Assembly (NCBI GenBank): GCA_934691725.1
Contig: CAKUTF010000044.1
Coordinates: forward strand, 1-21,026
Source of the DNA: an uncultured Fibrobacter sp.
Lineage (GTDB): Bacteria > Fibrobacterota > Fibrobacteria > Fibrobacterales > Fibrobacteraceae
Reading direction: 5' to 3'
Length of the DNA stretch: 21,026 nucleotides
Shown here in pieces: positions 14,481 to 21,026 of the stretch. Under the pieces are notes generated by a model. It ran no database searches. It saw nothing but the letters and a program-made list of their open reading frames with translations, and was not told the origin of the DNA. How positions within the stretch are numbered: the stretch's first letter is position 1; every line of letters starts with the position of its first letter. The position numbers and the translations under genes were made by a program.

Positions 14481-15332
14481 TCACACTCCCAAGTATGCAT
14501 TACGATGTATCAGACGAACTTTCAGTTTTGAAAGCCCCTCAGATGCACGGACATAGAATTTGTTTTCACCAGGTCTTAATGTCAGCCATGTAGAACCGCT
14601 GACAAGCCTGTTTATGATATTTGTAACAACACCCTCACGCTCCAAAGTAACAGTTTTATTGCCTGTTTTCGTGGTTATGGTGATGACATCGCCCTCTTTA
14701 ATCTCGTCAGTAATCTGCATATATTCATCTGTTACAGCATTGTAGATAGTCGGATTCTTTGCAGGTCCACCGCTGATTTCAAGAGTAAAGCCAACCTCAT
14801 CACCGTCATTTACTATGGTCATAATGTTCTGGGTGTTATACTTGCCAATCGGAAAAGGCTCATCATTATCGGGAAAAATGAAGTGAAATGCTCCTGTTAT
14901 TCTTGAATATTCAGCTATCTGGCTTTCGCTCGAATACCAGTAAATATCGGGACAGACAATTGATATTTGCCCTTTGGTCAGCATCTCAAAATTCTCCATT
15001 TCGCAGGTTTCTACAATACCCTCAGCATATACAGAAATATTTTTTGTGGCGTAATAAATCTTGATATATCGTGACGGCTTGACTACTTTATACAGTTCAT
15101 GCCGTCTTTTTTCAATGCCCAAACCACGCATTTCAAAAGGAATTACTACGTTTCTTTTCTCGATATAAGCATTATTGAGATATGAGCCGTCCATTCCGGC
15201 ATAGCTTGAAGTGCTGACTATTCCGGTGGGTGGGTTCAGACCCTTGATTTTGGAGAACATATATCGGTTTGCAGTTCTGGACAGGTCGATCTGCTGACCT
15301 GTTTCGTTTTCAAGAATGAGCTTGTAGAACAA
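14481..15332 (-). CDS. Distal tail protein (Dit-like)
   Basis: A 283-aa siphovirus distal tail component. The N-terminal half has the typical pattern: FYKLILENETGQQIDLS, a loop with GLNPPTGIVSTSSYAGMDGS, then YIEKRNVVIPFEMRG and a WYSSE tail. The C-terminal half is a beta-sandwich (GFTLEISGGPAKNPTIYN, LRPGENKFYVRA), probably a carbohydrate-binding-like domain. It forms the hexameric ring joining tube to baseplate. It starts with TTG at 15332, with AGGTG 5 nt upstream and no better ATG. It normally follows the tape measure gene directly; here an opposite-strand cargo gene separates the two. Confidence 0.85.
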   Translation of the reverse strand: MFYKLILENETGQQIDLSRTANRYMFSKIKGLNPPTGIVSTSSYAGMDGSYLNNAYIEKRNVVIPFEMRGLGIEKRRHELYKVVKPSRYIKIYYATKNISVYAEGIVETCEMENFEMLTKGQISIVCPDIYWYSSESQIAEYSRITGAFHFIFPDNDEPFPIGKYNTQNIMTIVNDGDEVGFTLEISGGPAKNPTIYNAVTDEYMQITDEIKEGDVITITTKTGNKTVTLEREGVVTNIINRLVSGSTWLTLRPGENKFYVRASEGLSKLKVRLIHRNAYLGV

Positions 15333-15350
15333 AATTTCACCTGCCTTTCA

Positions 15351-15380
15351 TTGACTTTGTGTATGTGGGTGGGGTATAAT
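15351..15380 (+). promoter_or_regulatory. Promoter of the 132-aa cargo gene
   Basis: TTGACT (15351-15356), an 18-bp spacer, then TATAAT (15375-15380). It is on the plus strand, opposite to the late operon, and begins about 10 bp upstream of the Dit ribosome site. A first in-frame ATG at 15383 lies before the expected transcription start, which supports the ATG at 15437. Confidence 0.8.
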
Positions 15381-15436
15381 ATATGAAAATGATTGTGGAC
15401 ATTAGCTTTACAAATCAGCATTTGGTGGTGAATAGC

Positions 15437-15835
15437 ATGATTGAAAAAACAGAAAAGTCATTTGTGAAAAGATTTATAAAAAAGGCAAAGCAGGACAGAT
15501 TGCTTTTTGAATTAAACGGAAAGAAACGTAAAAACGGTATTGAGCGTTTTTGTCACAACACAGAAGATATGATAGTTACGGAAAGAATTGCTTATAGCGG
15601 AAACAATTTGTTTCCCGATGAAATTTTAAGAATCACAAAACAGTATAAAGTGCCGAAATCATGTTATATTATGGCTTATCATGAAGAATTAGACCAAAAA
15701 TACGTTTCATTGGCAGACGCATTAGATCTCGTATTAGGAAATGGTATGGCAGCTATCATAATATGCGATGATTTCGTTATAATTGAAACAGAGCAGTGCT
15801 CAGGCACACCATTCCGCTATATTTTACATGAATAA
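15437..15835 (+). CDS. Plus-strand cargo gene (moron), function unknown
   Basis: A 132-aa cytoplasmic protein that I do not recognise as a named family. The N-terminus is a basic helix (KSFVKRFIKKAKQDRLLFEL), followed by GIERFCHN and KSCYIMAYHEELDQKYVSLADALDLVLGNGMAAIIICDDF, and it ends in IIETEQCSGTPFRYIL. It has no signal peptide, membrane segment or clear catalytic motif; single cysteines occur in FCHN, SCY, ICDD and EQC. ATG 15437 is chosen because GGTGGTG lies 6 nt upstream; 18 more in-frame residues reach back to 15383, but that ATG is only 3 bp past the -10. It has its own promoter and terminator and lies opposite to the flanking tail genes, the hallmark of lysogeny-expressed cargo. 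A host-modifying or superinfection-exclusion role is inferred from context only. Confidence 0.75.
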   Translation: MIEKTEKSFVKRFIKKAKQDRLLFELNGKKRKNGIERFCHNTEDMIVTERIAYSGNNLFPDEILRITKQYKVPKSCYIMAYHEELDQKYVSLADALDLVLGNGMAAIIICDDFVIIETEQCSGTPFRYILHE

Positions 15836-15852
15836 ATTCCAGTTTGCAGAGT

Positions 15853-15880
15853 AAAAGGAGCGACCAAAATCGCTCCTTTT
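15853..15880. terminator. Terminator between the cargo gene and tape measure gene
   Basis: AAAAGGAGCGA (15853-15863) pairs with TCGCTCCTTTT (15870-15880): an 11-bp perfect stem with loop CCAAAA, followed by TTATATTT on the plus strand. It ends the 132-aa gene. On the minus strand the stem ends in TTTT and directly follows the tape measure stop (15882-15880), so it may also reduce late transcription into Dit. Confidence 0.85.
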
Positions 15881-18800
15881 TATATTTCTACTGCATTCCT
15901 CGTCTGCCTGTAAATCTCCAGCCGTGACAGTGATTTCGGACTATTATTGGTCTGATTCACTGTACGGCTGTTGTCATTATTGTAGTAGTTATTCACAACA
16001 GAACTTTCAGCGGAACCATTCATTATAGCACCTGTCATTCCGTCCATTTTGTAGTTTAGCTCAGAAGTGAGCGAAAGTTTCATTGTATCGGCAACACCGG
16101 ATACAGCTTTTGCCACAACCTTTTTACTCTTTTTGATGCCGTCAGCAAGTCCCTGCATAAAGTCTGGCATCCAGCTTTCGTATTCAGTCAGCGGACCTAC
16201 ATCAGGAACAGAAAAGTGCAGATAACTTCTGATTGTATCGGCTACATCTGTACAGGCATCTGAAATCCAGTTGATGCAACTTCTTATACCATCAACAATA
16301 CCGCTGATAATATCCGAACCCCAGCTGAAAGCATCACTCGCCAGTCCCTTTACAAAATTCACAGCCTTATCAAATCCACCCTTGATAGTGGTGTATATGC
16401 TGTCAATTGTATTGGAAATGGCTGATTTTACGCTGCCCCATATACTTGTTACGGTTGATTTTATGGTGTTCATCACAGATGAAATCGTAGAGGAAATGCT
16501 GTTCCAGACAGAAGAAATGGTGTTTTTGATTCCATTTACAACACTTGAAATCGCACCGCTGATTGCATTCCAGATTGATGAGAATACAGACTTGATTGTA
16601 TTCATAATACCGGAAATAAAGCCTGAAATTGCATTCCATACACTTGATATGGTATTTGAAATTGCATTCAAAGCTGTGGAAATCGCAGTAGAAATTGCAT
16701 TCCATATTGTCTGGAAAAAGTTTTTGATTCCCTCAAGAAGTGGAGTAATAAACCCAACAATCGCATTCCAGATAGCCTGTATCTTTTCAGAAATCCAGTC
16801 CATAACATTACTAATGATAATATGGATAGCCTCAAAAATGGTTTCAAAGAGATACTTTAATGCGTCCAAAAGCGGTGAAATAAACTCATATATCGCATTC
16901 CATATGCTTGAAATTGTATCGTAGATTGTAGTGCATACAGTAGAAATGACCGTCCATATTGCGTTGAAAATGTTAGAGAAGAAATCGTGTATGCTTGTAA
17001 GGATTCCTGCAAAGAAATCATAAACAGCAGTAAAAATGGAAACTGCTGTATCGTGAATAGCAGTTACAATGCCTGTGAAGAACGTGGATATGGCATTCCA
17101 TGTGTTTACAAAGAAATCAGCAATTGACTGGAAGAAAGAACATATACTGTCCCAGATTCCAACAAAGAAATCCTTGATTGCCGTCCACACTTCATCCCAT
17201 GAAGTACCGAACCAGCCGAGGAATACGTCTGCCGTACCTTTAAGCATATCAAAAATATTGCTGAATGTATTTACAAAGAAATCCCATATACCTACGAAAA
17301 TGCCCTTTATACCGTTCCAGCACTGCTCCCAGTTACCGGTAAACAGACCAATAAACACATCAAGAAGGCTTAAAATAGTATCCGTAACAAGAGTAAAGAT
17401 ATTTGAGATATTCTGAAATACGCCCTCAAACATAGGTGCAAGCAGTTCACAAAGTCCGTTCCATGCAGCCTTTGCAAGTTCTCCGAAGTTTTCAAACTCA
17501 AAGCCGAGAGCGTTGACTTTGTCAACAATACCGGAAGTAAGCCTTTCGAATGTAGCTTTTATCTCTTCCCATATAGAAAGTATGCTGTTTTTGAAACCCT
17601 CATTAGTATTCCACAGATGTACAAATGCTGCAATGAGTACCGCTATTACAGCAACAACTGCCACAACAGGAGCAGATATACCACCAATTGCAGCTCCAAG
17701 AGTAGAAAAGGCGGTCTTAGCACCTGCAATCATTGTAGGAACTTTACTGATAAAAGACATCAAACCGCCTACTGATGATATGACCTTTCCAATAACGACT
17801 AATAAAGGACCCATTGCCGCAGCAGCGAGAGCGATTTTTACAATCGTCTGTTTCGTGGCAGGGTCCATTGCGTTAAGTTTATCAATAAATGCCTGAATTT
17901 TCGTGACAATATCACGGATTACAGGCATCAGAATTTCACCGAAAGAAATAGCAAGTTCTTCAAGCTGTGATTTTAAAATAGTCAGCTGACCGCCAAGATT
18001 ATCCTGCATGGTTTCAGCCATTGCAAGAGATGTTCCGTCACATTCAGCTATTGCACCGGACAGCTTATCAATATCCTGCGGTGCTGCGTTCATAAGTGCA
18101 AGAAAACCGGACATAGCATTCTTTCCGACAAGAGCCTGTGCTGCACTTGCTTTTTCGGATTCTGTCATCTGATTAAAAGCAACACGGCAGTCTGCGAGAA
18201 TATCAGAAAGTTCTCTCATTGAGCCGTCCTGATTAGTGGTTGCAATCTCCATTTCTCCGAATGTTTCAGAGCAAAATTTCACATCACCTGAAAGTGCTGT
18301 CATAATGGAACGCATTGATGTACCGGACTGCGTTGACTTGATACCTGCATTAGCCATAAGACCGAGAGCCTCAGCTGTATCTTCACAGGAAAAGCCTAAA
18401 GCACCTGCGATAGGAGCACAATACTTGAATGATTCGCCAAGCATTGATACATTTGTATTTGCATTACTTGATGCGGCAGCGAGAACATCAGCAAAATGGC
18501 CACTGTCAGCGGCTGTTAAGCCGAAAGCTGTGAGTGCATCTGTAACAATATCGGAGGTTGTTGCCAAATCTTCACCACTGGCAGCGGCAAGGTTCATGAT
18601 GCCGTCAATACCCGACAGCATATCATTTGTTTTCCAGCCTGCCATAGCCATATAGTTCATAGCTTCAGCGGCTTCAGATGCAGAAAACTTTGTCTTACTG
18701 CCCATTTCACGAGCCTTGTCACGAAGTTTGTCAAGGTCATCACCGGTAGCACCGGATACAGCCGCAACCTTTGACATAGCAGAATCAAAATCCGATGCAG

Positions 18801-19296
18801 TCTTTACAGCCGCTGTTCCTGCTGCCATAATCGGAACAGTAACATGGGTGGTAAGTTTACCGCCTACATCAGAAATTTTGTCGCCCACATTCTGTAAAAC
18901 TTCACCTGCCGCACCAATTTTGGAAAGGGAATCAGACGCCTTATTGGCTTCACTTGCGAGATTGCGAAGTTCCTGTTCAGTTTCAATGATCTCACGCTGT
19001 AATGCATCATACTGCTGTTGAGTGATTTCACCATTGGCAAGAGCAGCGTTTGCCTGTTTAGCGGCAGTTTTCAGTGTTGCAAGTTTATCTTTTGTAGCAG
19101 AAATGCTGTCAGCTAAAAGTTTCTGTTTCTGCGAAAGGAGTTCTGTGTTCTTTGGGTCAAGTTTCAACAGCTTTTCCACATCTTTCAGCTGTGTCTGAGT
19201 GTTCTTTATGGTTTTGTTGACGCCTTCAAGAGCCTTGGAAAGCTTGGTGGTATCACCGCCGATCTCAACGGTGATGCCCTTGATTCTGTTTGCCAT
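15880..19296 (-). CDS. Phage tail tape measure protein (TP901 type)
   Basis: A 1138-aa protein that sets tail length and helps DNA pass into the cell. Residues 1-130 are coiled coil (TKLSKALEGVNKTIKNTQTQ, DVEKLLKLDPKN). Residues about 165-465 are the TP901 core (ASDFDSAMSKVAAVSGATGD, AAEAMNYMAMAGW, GIKSTQSGTSMRSIM). Residues about 485-565 hold hydrophobic, probably membrane-active segments (APVVAVVAVIAVLIAAFVHLW). Residues about 725-965 are tandem Trp-containing repeats built on IWNAI/VWNAI. The C-terminus is SRLEIYRQTRNAVEI. AGGAG lies 9 nt upstream of ATG 19296. In most related phages it sits directly between the chaperone and Dit; here plus-strand cargo genes separate it from both. Confidence 0.95.
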   Translation of the reverse strand: MANRIKGITVEIGGDTTKLSKALEGVNKTIKNTQTQLKDVEKLLKLDPKNTELLSQKQKLLADSISATKDKLATLKTAAKQANAALANGEITQQQYDALQREIIETEQELRNLASEANKASDSLSKIGAAGEVLQNVGDKISDVGGKLTTHVTVPIMAAGTAAVKTASDFDSAMSKVAAVSGATGDDLDKLRDKAREMGSKTKFSASEAAEAMNYMAMAGWKTNDMLSGIDGIMNLAAASGEDLATTSDIVTDALTAFGLTAADSGHFADVLAAASSNANTNVSMLGESFKYCAPIAGALGFSCEDTAEALGLMANAGIKSTQSGTSMRSIMTALSGDVKFCSETFGEMEIATTNQDGSMRELSDILADCRVAFNQMTESEKASAAQALVGKNAMSGFLALMNAAPQDIDKLSGAIAECDGTSLAMAETMQDNLGGQLTILKSQLEELAISFGEILMPVIRDIVTKIQAFIDKLNAMDPATKQTIVKIALAAAAMGPLLVVIGKVISSVGGLMSFISKVPTMIAGAKTAFSTLGAAIGGISAPVVAVVAVIAVLIAAFVHLWNTNEGFKNSILSIWEEIKATFERLTSGIVDKVNALGFEFENFGELAKAAWNGLCELLAPMFEGVFQNISNIFTLVTDTILSLLDVFIGLFTGNWEQCWNGIKGIFVGIWDFFVNTFSNIFDMLKGTADVFLGWFGTSWDEVWTAIKDFFVGIWDSICSFFQSIADFFVNTWNAISTFFTGIVTAIHDTAVSIFTAVYDFFAGILTSIHDFFSNIFNAIWTVISTVCTTIYDTISSIWNAIYEFISPLLDALKYLFETIFEAIHIIISNVMDWISEKIQAIWNAIVGFITPLLEGIKNFFQTIWNAISTAISTALNAISNTISSVWNAISGFISGIMNTIKSVFSSIWNAISGAISSVVNGIKNTISSVWNSISSTISSVMNTIKSTVTSIWGSVKSAISNTIDSIYTTIKGGFDKAVNFVKGLASDAFSWGSDIISGIVDGIRSCINWISDACTDVADTIRSYLHFSVPDVGPLTEYESWMPDFMQGLADGIKKSKKVVAKAVSGVADTMKLSLTSELNYKMDGMTGAIMNGSAESSVVNNYYNNDNSRTVNQTNNSPKSLSRLEIYRQTRNAVEI
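16390..17120 (-). repeat. Degenerate tandem repeats in the tape measure gene
   Basis: Repeated units encode (I/V)WNxI..xIS or FFxxI blocks at periods of about 11-33 residues, visible as recurring GCATTCCA on the plus strand. Such repeats usually allow tail-length change by unit gain or loss. Confidence 0.75.
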
Positions 19297-19319
19297 GCGG
19301 TTTTTCTCCTTTCTAAATA

Positions 19320-19348
19320 TTGACTTTTTTGCTAAAAAAGAATATAAT
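19320..19348 (+). promoter_or_regulatory. Promoter of the HNH endonuclease cargo gene
   Basis: TTGACT (19320-19325), an exact 17-bp spacer, then TATAAT (19343-19348). It lies 24 bp from the tape measure ATG, divergent from it, and 34 bp upstream of the HNH gene start. Near-consensus boxes imply expression in the lysogen, independent of late activation. Confidence 0.85.
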
Positions 19349-19382
19349 GAAAAAAACAGCTTCCTGCCAAGAGGTGATTGTA

Positions 19383-20324
19383 ATGAAAATACTGTATTGT
19401 AATGTAAGAGAAATGGATGAATACAATGGTTTCGTCATTGATGATTATCATGGCGGTGGTTCTTATACAGAAAACAATGTCCCACTTGAAGTTAATAATT
19501 TCACGAGACATGATAATCTGTACTATGGCTATGTCCAATCTACACATGATACTATCGATATTCAAAGAAACTTCGGTGCTTCACCAAATGCTGATTACAT
19601 AGATGGGGTGCTTGTTGTCTGGGTATGCCACCAAGCTAAGATTGTAGGCTTTTACATAGATGCAACTGTGTACAGAAAGAAACAGCCGATACCTGATAAT
19701 ATTGCTGCACAGCGTTCCGAATGTGAAGGAGCCGGATATAATATTACAACAAAACAAGCAATCTTAATTCCAAGTGAGCAAAGAAAAAGAATAGTCACTG
19801 GAATGGGACGTTGTAATATCTGGTATGGTAATGATGAAATAAATCAAATTGTGCAGAATTATCTCAATGATTATCAAAAAGCACTCAATGAACTAATTTG
19901 CACCGTCGAAGCAAACTCCGATATTAAAGGTGAAGAATATGAATGTCTTGTTAAGCAGCGTGTTAATCAAGGCGTATTTAGAGACCAAATGATTAAGAGA
20001 TTTCATAAAAGATGCGCATTATGCGGCGTTTCAAATGAATCATTTTTAATAGCCAGTCACATTAAGCCGTGGTCAAAGAGTGATCCTAATGAAAAGCTTT
20101 CCAAATTCAATGGACTGCTGCTGTGTCCTAACCATGATAAACTTTTTGATAAAGGATACATCTCATTTTCTGATGAGGGACATATAATGATTTCAAGTCA
20201 ACTTAGTGACACGGATAAGATTTTTTTGAATGTCAACGATAAGATGAGAATTTCTGATGAGTTAATCAGTGAAGAGATGAAAGTCTATTTGTATTATCAC
20301 AGGACAAACGTCTTTAAAGGTTAA
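19383..20324 (+). CDS. HNH endonuclease with PUA/EVE-like N-terminal domain (cargo)
   Basis: A 313-aa protein. The C-terminal HNH_2-type nuclease (about 195-270) has C211-x2-C214, H226 in ASHIKPW, N243 in KFNGLLLC, and C248/H251/D252 in LLLCPNHDKLFDKGYISF, all intact. The N-terminal 105 residues (YYGYVQ, IDIQRNFGA, GVLVVWVCHQAKIVGFYIDATVYRKKQ) look like a PUA/EVE-type fold, the class that recognises modified bases in EVE-HNH and SRA-HNH type IV restriction enzymes. I infer a modification-dependent restriction role; a homing-type nuclease is less likely because there is no intron. ATG 19383 is chosen (AGAGGTG 6 nt upstream), just after a consensus promoter. Its stop overlaps the convergent chaperone extension stop by 3 bp. 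It is inserted between chaperone and tape measure genes, on the opposite strand. Confidence 0.85.
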   Translation: MKILYCNVREMDEYNGFVIDDYHGGGSYTENNVPLEVNNFTRHDNLYYGYVQSTHDTIDIQRNFGASPNADYIDGVLVVWVCHQAKIVGFYIDATVYRKKQPIPDNIAAQRSECEGAGYNITTKQAILIPSEQRKRIVTGMGRCNIWYGNDEINQIVQNYLNDYQKALNELICTVEANSDIKGEEYECLVKQRVNQGVFRDQMIKRFHKRCALCGVSNESFLIASHIKPWSKSDPNEKLSKFNGLLLCPNHDKLFDKGYISFSDEGHIMISSQLSDTDKIFLNVNDKMRISDELISEEMKVYLYYHRTNVFKG

Positions 20325-20865
20325 AATGCATCGAAGTCCGCCTGTCCTGCGACTTCATGCCAGCCCTCATAATCATCATTTTCACGCTCGGTGAACATAT
20401 CATTGATTAAACCAATCGTAAGCAAATCCAGCTCGGTCATAGAAAGACCGAGCTGTTTGCATCTTAGTAGAAAAAGCGGCGTTGTCATCGGTCGGTCAGT
20501 CGGGCGATGTTTTTTTTAGACTCAACTTGCACAGCAGTATTGAGGCCCCACAGTTCAATAAGCTGTGGAAGAATTTCATAAATGCTGAATGTATTGAATC
20601 TTTCAAGGAAATCATCCGGACTGTCGGGAACATTTTCAGGGTCAGCGTGTTTTGCCATGATGTATGCGATATTCTCAAATACCTCAAGGCTTTCAATGTC
20701 AAGTTCGCTTTTGTTTTCATCACCCTCTGCAACATCGGTTTTCAGTGATGCAAAGTCTTTGTAAATATCCCTGTGAAATTTCAGACGGTACAGGCGAGGC
20801 ACAGCTGCACTCGCCTTGAAAGGAACGGTAATTCCGTCAATAACAATATCCTTTTTGATAGCCAT
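20321..20865 (-). CDS. Frameshifted tail assembly chaperone (gpGT-like fusion)
   Basis: The -1 frameshift product, 181 aa. It shares residues 1-119 with the short chaperone, then slips at A_AAA_AAC and continues as HRPTDRPMTTPLFLLRCKQL, followed by GLSMTELDLLTIGLINDM, ending GWHEVAGQADFDAF. The extension is strongly tail-chaperone-like, and its frame length fits exactly a single -1 shift. It begins with GGAGGT upstream of ATG 20865. By analogy with lambda gpG/gpGT, the fusion recruits the major tail protein to the tape measure protein. The extension stop (20323-20321) overlaps the stop of the convergent HNH gene. Confidence 0.85.
20485..20865 (-). CDS. Tail assembly chaperone (gpG-like, unshifted)
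   Basis: A 126-aa cytoplasmic chaperone made in larger amount than the frameshifted form; it is not part of the virion. The sequence has the usual features: a short beta start (AIKKDIVIDGITVPFKASA), VPRLYRLKFHRDIYKDF, an acidic middle and a helix FENIAYIMAKHADPENVPDS. It ends LTDR just after the A8 slip site. GGAGGT lies 6-7 nt before ATG 20865. It binds the tape measure protein so that tail tube subunits assemble around it. It is the first complete tail gene in the window and is probably transcribed from the promoter at 20964-20935 as well as from upstream. Confidence 0.88.
   Translation of the reverse strand: MAIKKDIVIDGITVPFKASAAVPRLYRLKFHRDIYKDFASLKTDVAEGDENKSELDIESLEVFENIAYIMAKHADPENVPDSPDDFLERFNTFSIYEILPQLIELWGLNTAVQVESKKNIARLTDR
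20509..20515 (-). promoter_or_regulatory. -1 ribosomal frameshift site A_AAA_AAC
   Basis: On the minus strand, eight A residues (20517-20510) followed by C give the heptamer A AAA AAC in the chaperone reading frame. The downstream -1 frame is open to 20321 and encodes a recognisable tail-chaperone extension. Confidence 0.85.
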
Positions 20866-20877
20866 ATCTGTACCTCC

Positions 20878-21015
20878 TTATGATGTCTTTGTTGTAGTTG
20901 TGGTGGACGCTGCAAATGTGGGAATATACACTGACTTATACCAGTTATTGTATGATTTTGTCAATAATACTTGACACAATTTTGAAAAAATTGAAAGCTG
21001 AACCTGAATAAAAAG
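20878..21015 (-). pseudogene. Possible C-terminal remnant of the major tail protein
   Basis: The reading directly before the chaperone ends NNWYKSVYIPTFAAS, then a run of Thr and KTS, and its stop lies 1 nt before the chaperone GGAGGT. A Thr-rich coupled C-terminus fits a tail tube protein. The frame is open for only 45 codons, to a TGA at 21018-21016, contains no ATG, and its upstream half overlaps a promoter. It may therefore be the cut-off end of a gene whose body was displaced, or only a chance frame. Confidence 0.3.
20935..20964 (-). promoter_or_regulatory. Promoter in front of the tail chaperone/tape measure genes
   Basis: On the minus strand, TTGACA (20964-20959), an 18-bp spacer, then TATAAG (20940-20935) with a TGG extended -10. 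TTGTCAA (20958-20964) and TTGACA (20971-20976) also form a short inverted repeat over the -35, a possible operator. It reads toward the chaperone at 20865. Confidence 0.6.
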
Positions 21016-21026
21016 TCAGGCAGCTT
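20984..21026 (-). terminator. Probable terminator at the right edge
   Basis: On the minus strand, AAGCTG plus CCTGA (21026-21016), a loop, then TCAGG-TT-CAGCTT (21007-20995) with a 2-nt bulge, followed by TCAATTTTTT. It would end a minus-strand gene lying beyond the window, immediately before a new promoter. Confidence 0.6.

Larger units (their letters stand above)
5601..21026 (-). mobile_element. Siphovirus-type prophage, late and integration end (partial)
   Basis: A contiguous minus-strand set of tail, lysis and serine recombinase genes in the order usual for Firmicute siphoviruses. Genes abut or overlap by a few bases, showing a polycistronic late operon. The left boundary is placed at the terminator between the recombinases and the tRNA, but the exact att site is not visible. 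The right side continues beyond the window: major tail, head, packaging, replication and lysogeny genes are absent. Two plus-strand cargo genes interrupt the tail module. Confidence 0.85.

Noticed and set aside
15383..15436. An 18-residue N-terminal extension of the 132-aa cargo protein
   Set aside because: The ATG at 15383 is 3 bp after the -10 box and would lie upstream of the transcript start.
16271..16924. A 217-codon plus-strand frame opposite the tape measure gene
   Set aside because: It is antisense to the repeat region; its low-complexity IAFHI-type sequence mirrors the WNAI repeats, and it has no ribosome site.
16390..17120. Regular repeats that might be a CRISPR array
   Set aside because: The repeats are degenerate, of variable period, and stay in frame within the tape measure gene; there are no unique spacers.
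19320..19382. An upstream TTG start extending the HNH protein by 21 residues
   Set aside because: That TTG is the -35 box of the gene's own promoter, and the -10 lies inside the extension, so it cannot be translated from this transcript.

Overview
The window looks like part of the chromosome of a low-GC, cellulosome-type gut or rumen Firmicute, most likely a Ruminococcus. The main evidence is a secreted GH16 enzyme carrying a type I dockerin whose second repeat (DLC-DGKLNVFD) has the Ruminococcus look, AT-rich codon use, and Firmicute-style AGGAGG ribosome sites with TTGACA/TATAAT promoters. This assignment is inferred from motifs, not from a search.

Host side (1-5400). A divergent promoter and start codon sit at the left edge. 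Next come the GH16-dockerin enzyme (198-2444), which has a large uncharacterised C-terminal domain, and a 5'-truncated GT4 glycosyltransferase remnant. A minus-strand pair (XRE regulator plus a 169-aa unknown) lies divergent from a small XRE regulator, with a 10-bp inverted repeat between them that could be an operator. The side ends with an initiator tRNA-fMet that has its own promoter and terminator.

Prophage side (about 5600 to the right edge, late genes on the minus strand). Read in transcription order, from right to left: a possible major-tail-protein C-terminus; a tail assembly chaperone with a -1 frameshift site (gpG/gpGT type); a TP901-type tape measure protein; Dit; a Gp37/Tal-like protein; a tail protein with BspA-like leucine-rich repeats; a collagen-like fibre, possibly frameshifted; holin; and an amidase endolysin. 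After lysis comes a recombination cassette: an HTH/zinc-ribbon protein, a SHOCT-like small protein and two tandem large serine recombinases. A strong terminator ends this cassette next to the tRNA locus. Head, packaging and lysogeny genes are not in the window.

The most interesting structure is in the tail module. Two plus-strand genes interrupt the minus-strand late operon, one on each side of the tape measure gene. One encodes an HNH endonuclease with a PUA/EVE-like N-terminal domain (19383-20324), and the other a 132-aa protein of unknown function (15437-15835). Each has its own near-consensus TTGACT/TATAAT promoter, and the second also has a strong terminator hairpin. They look like lysogeny-expressed cargo (morons), plausibly anti-phage or superinfection-exclusion functions. 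A third promoter/terminator pair at the right edge, next to what looks like a cut-off tail-protein C-terminus, suggests another insertion just outside the window.
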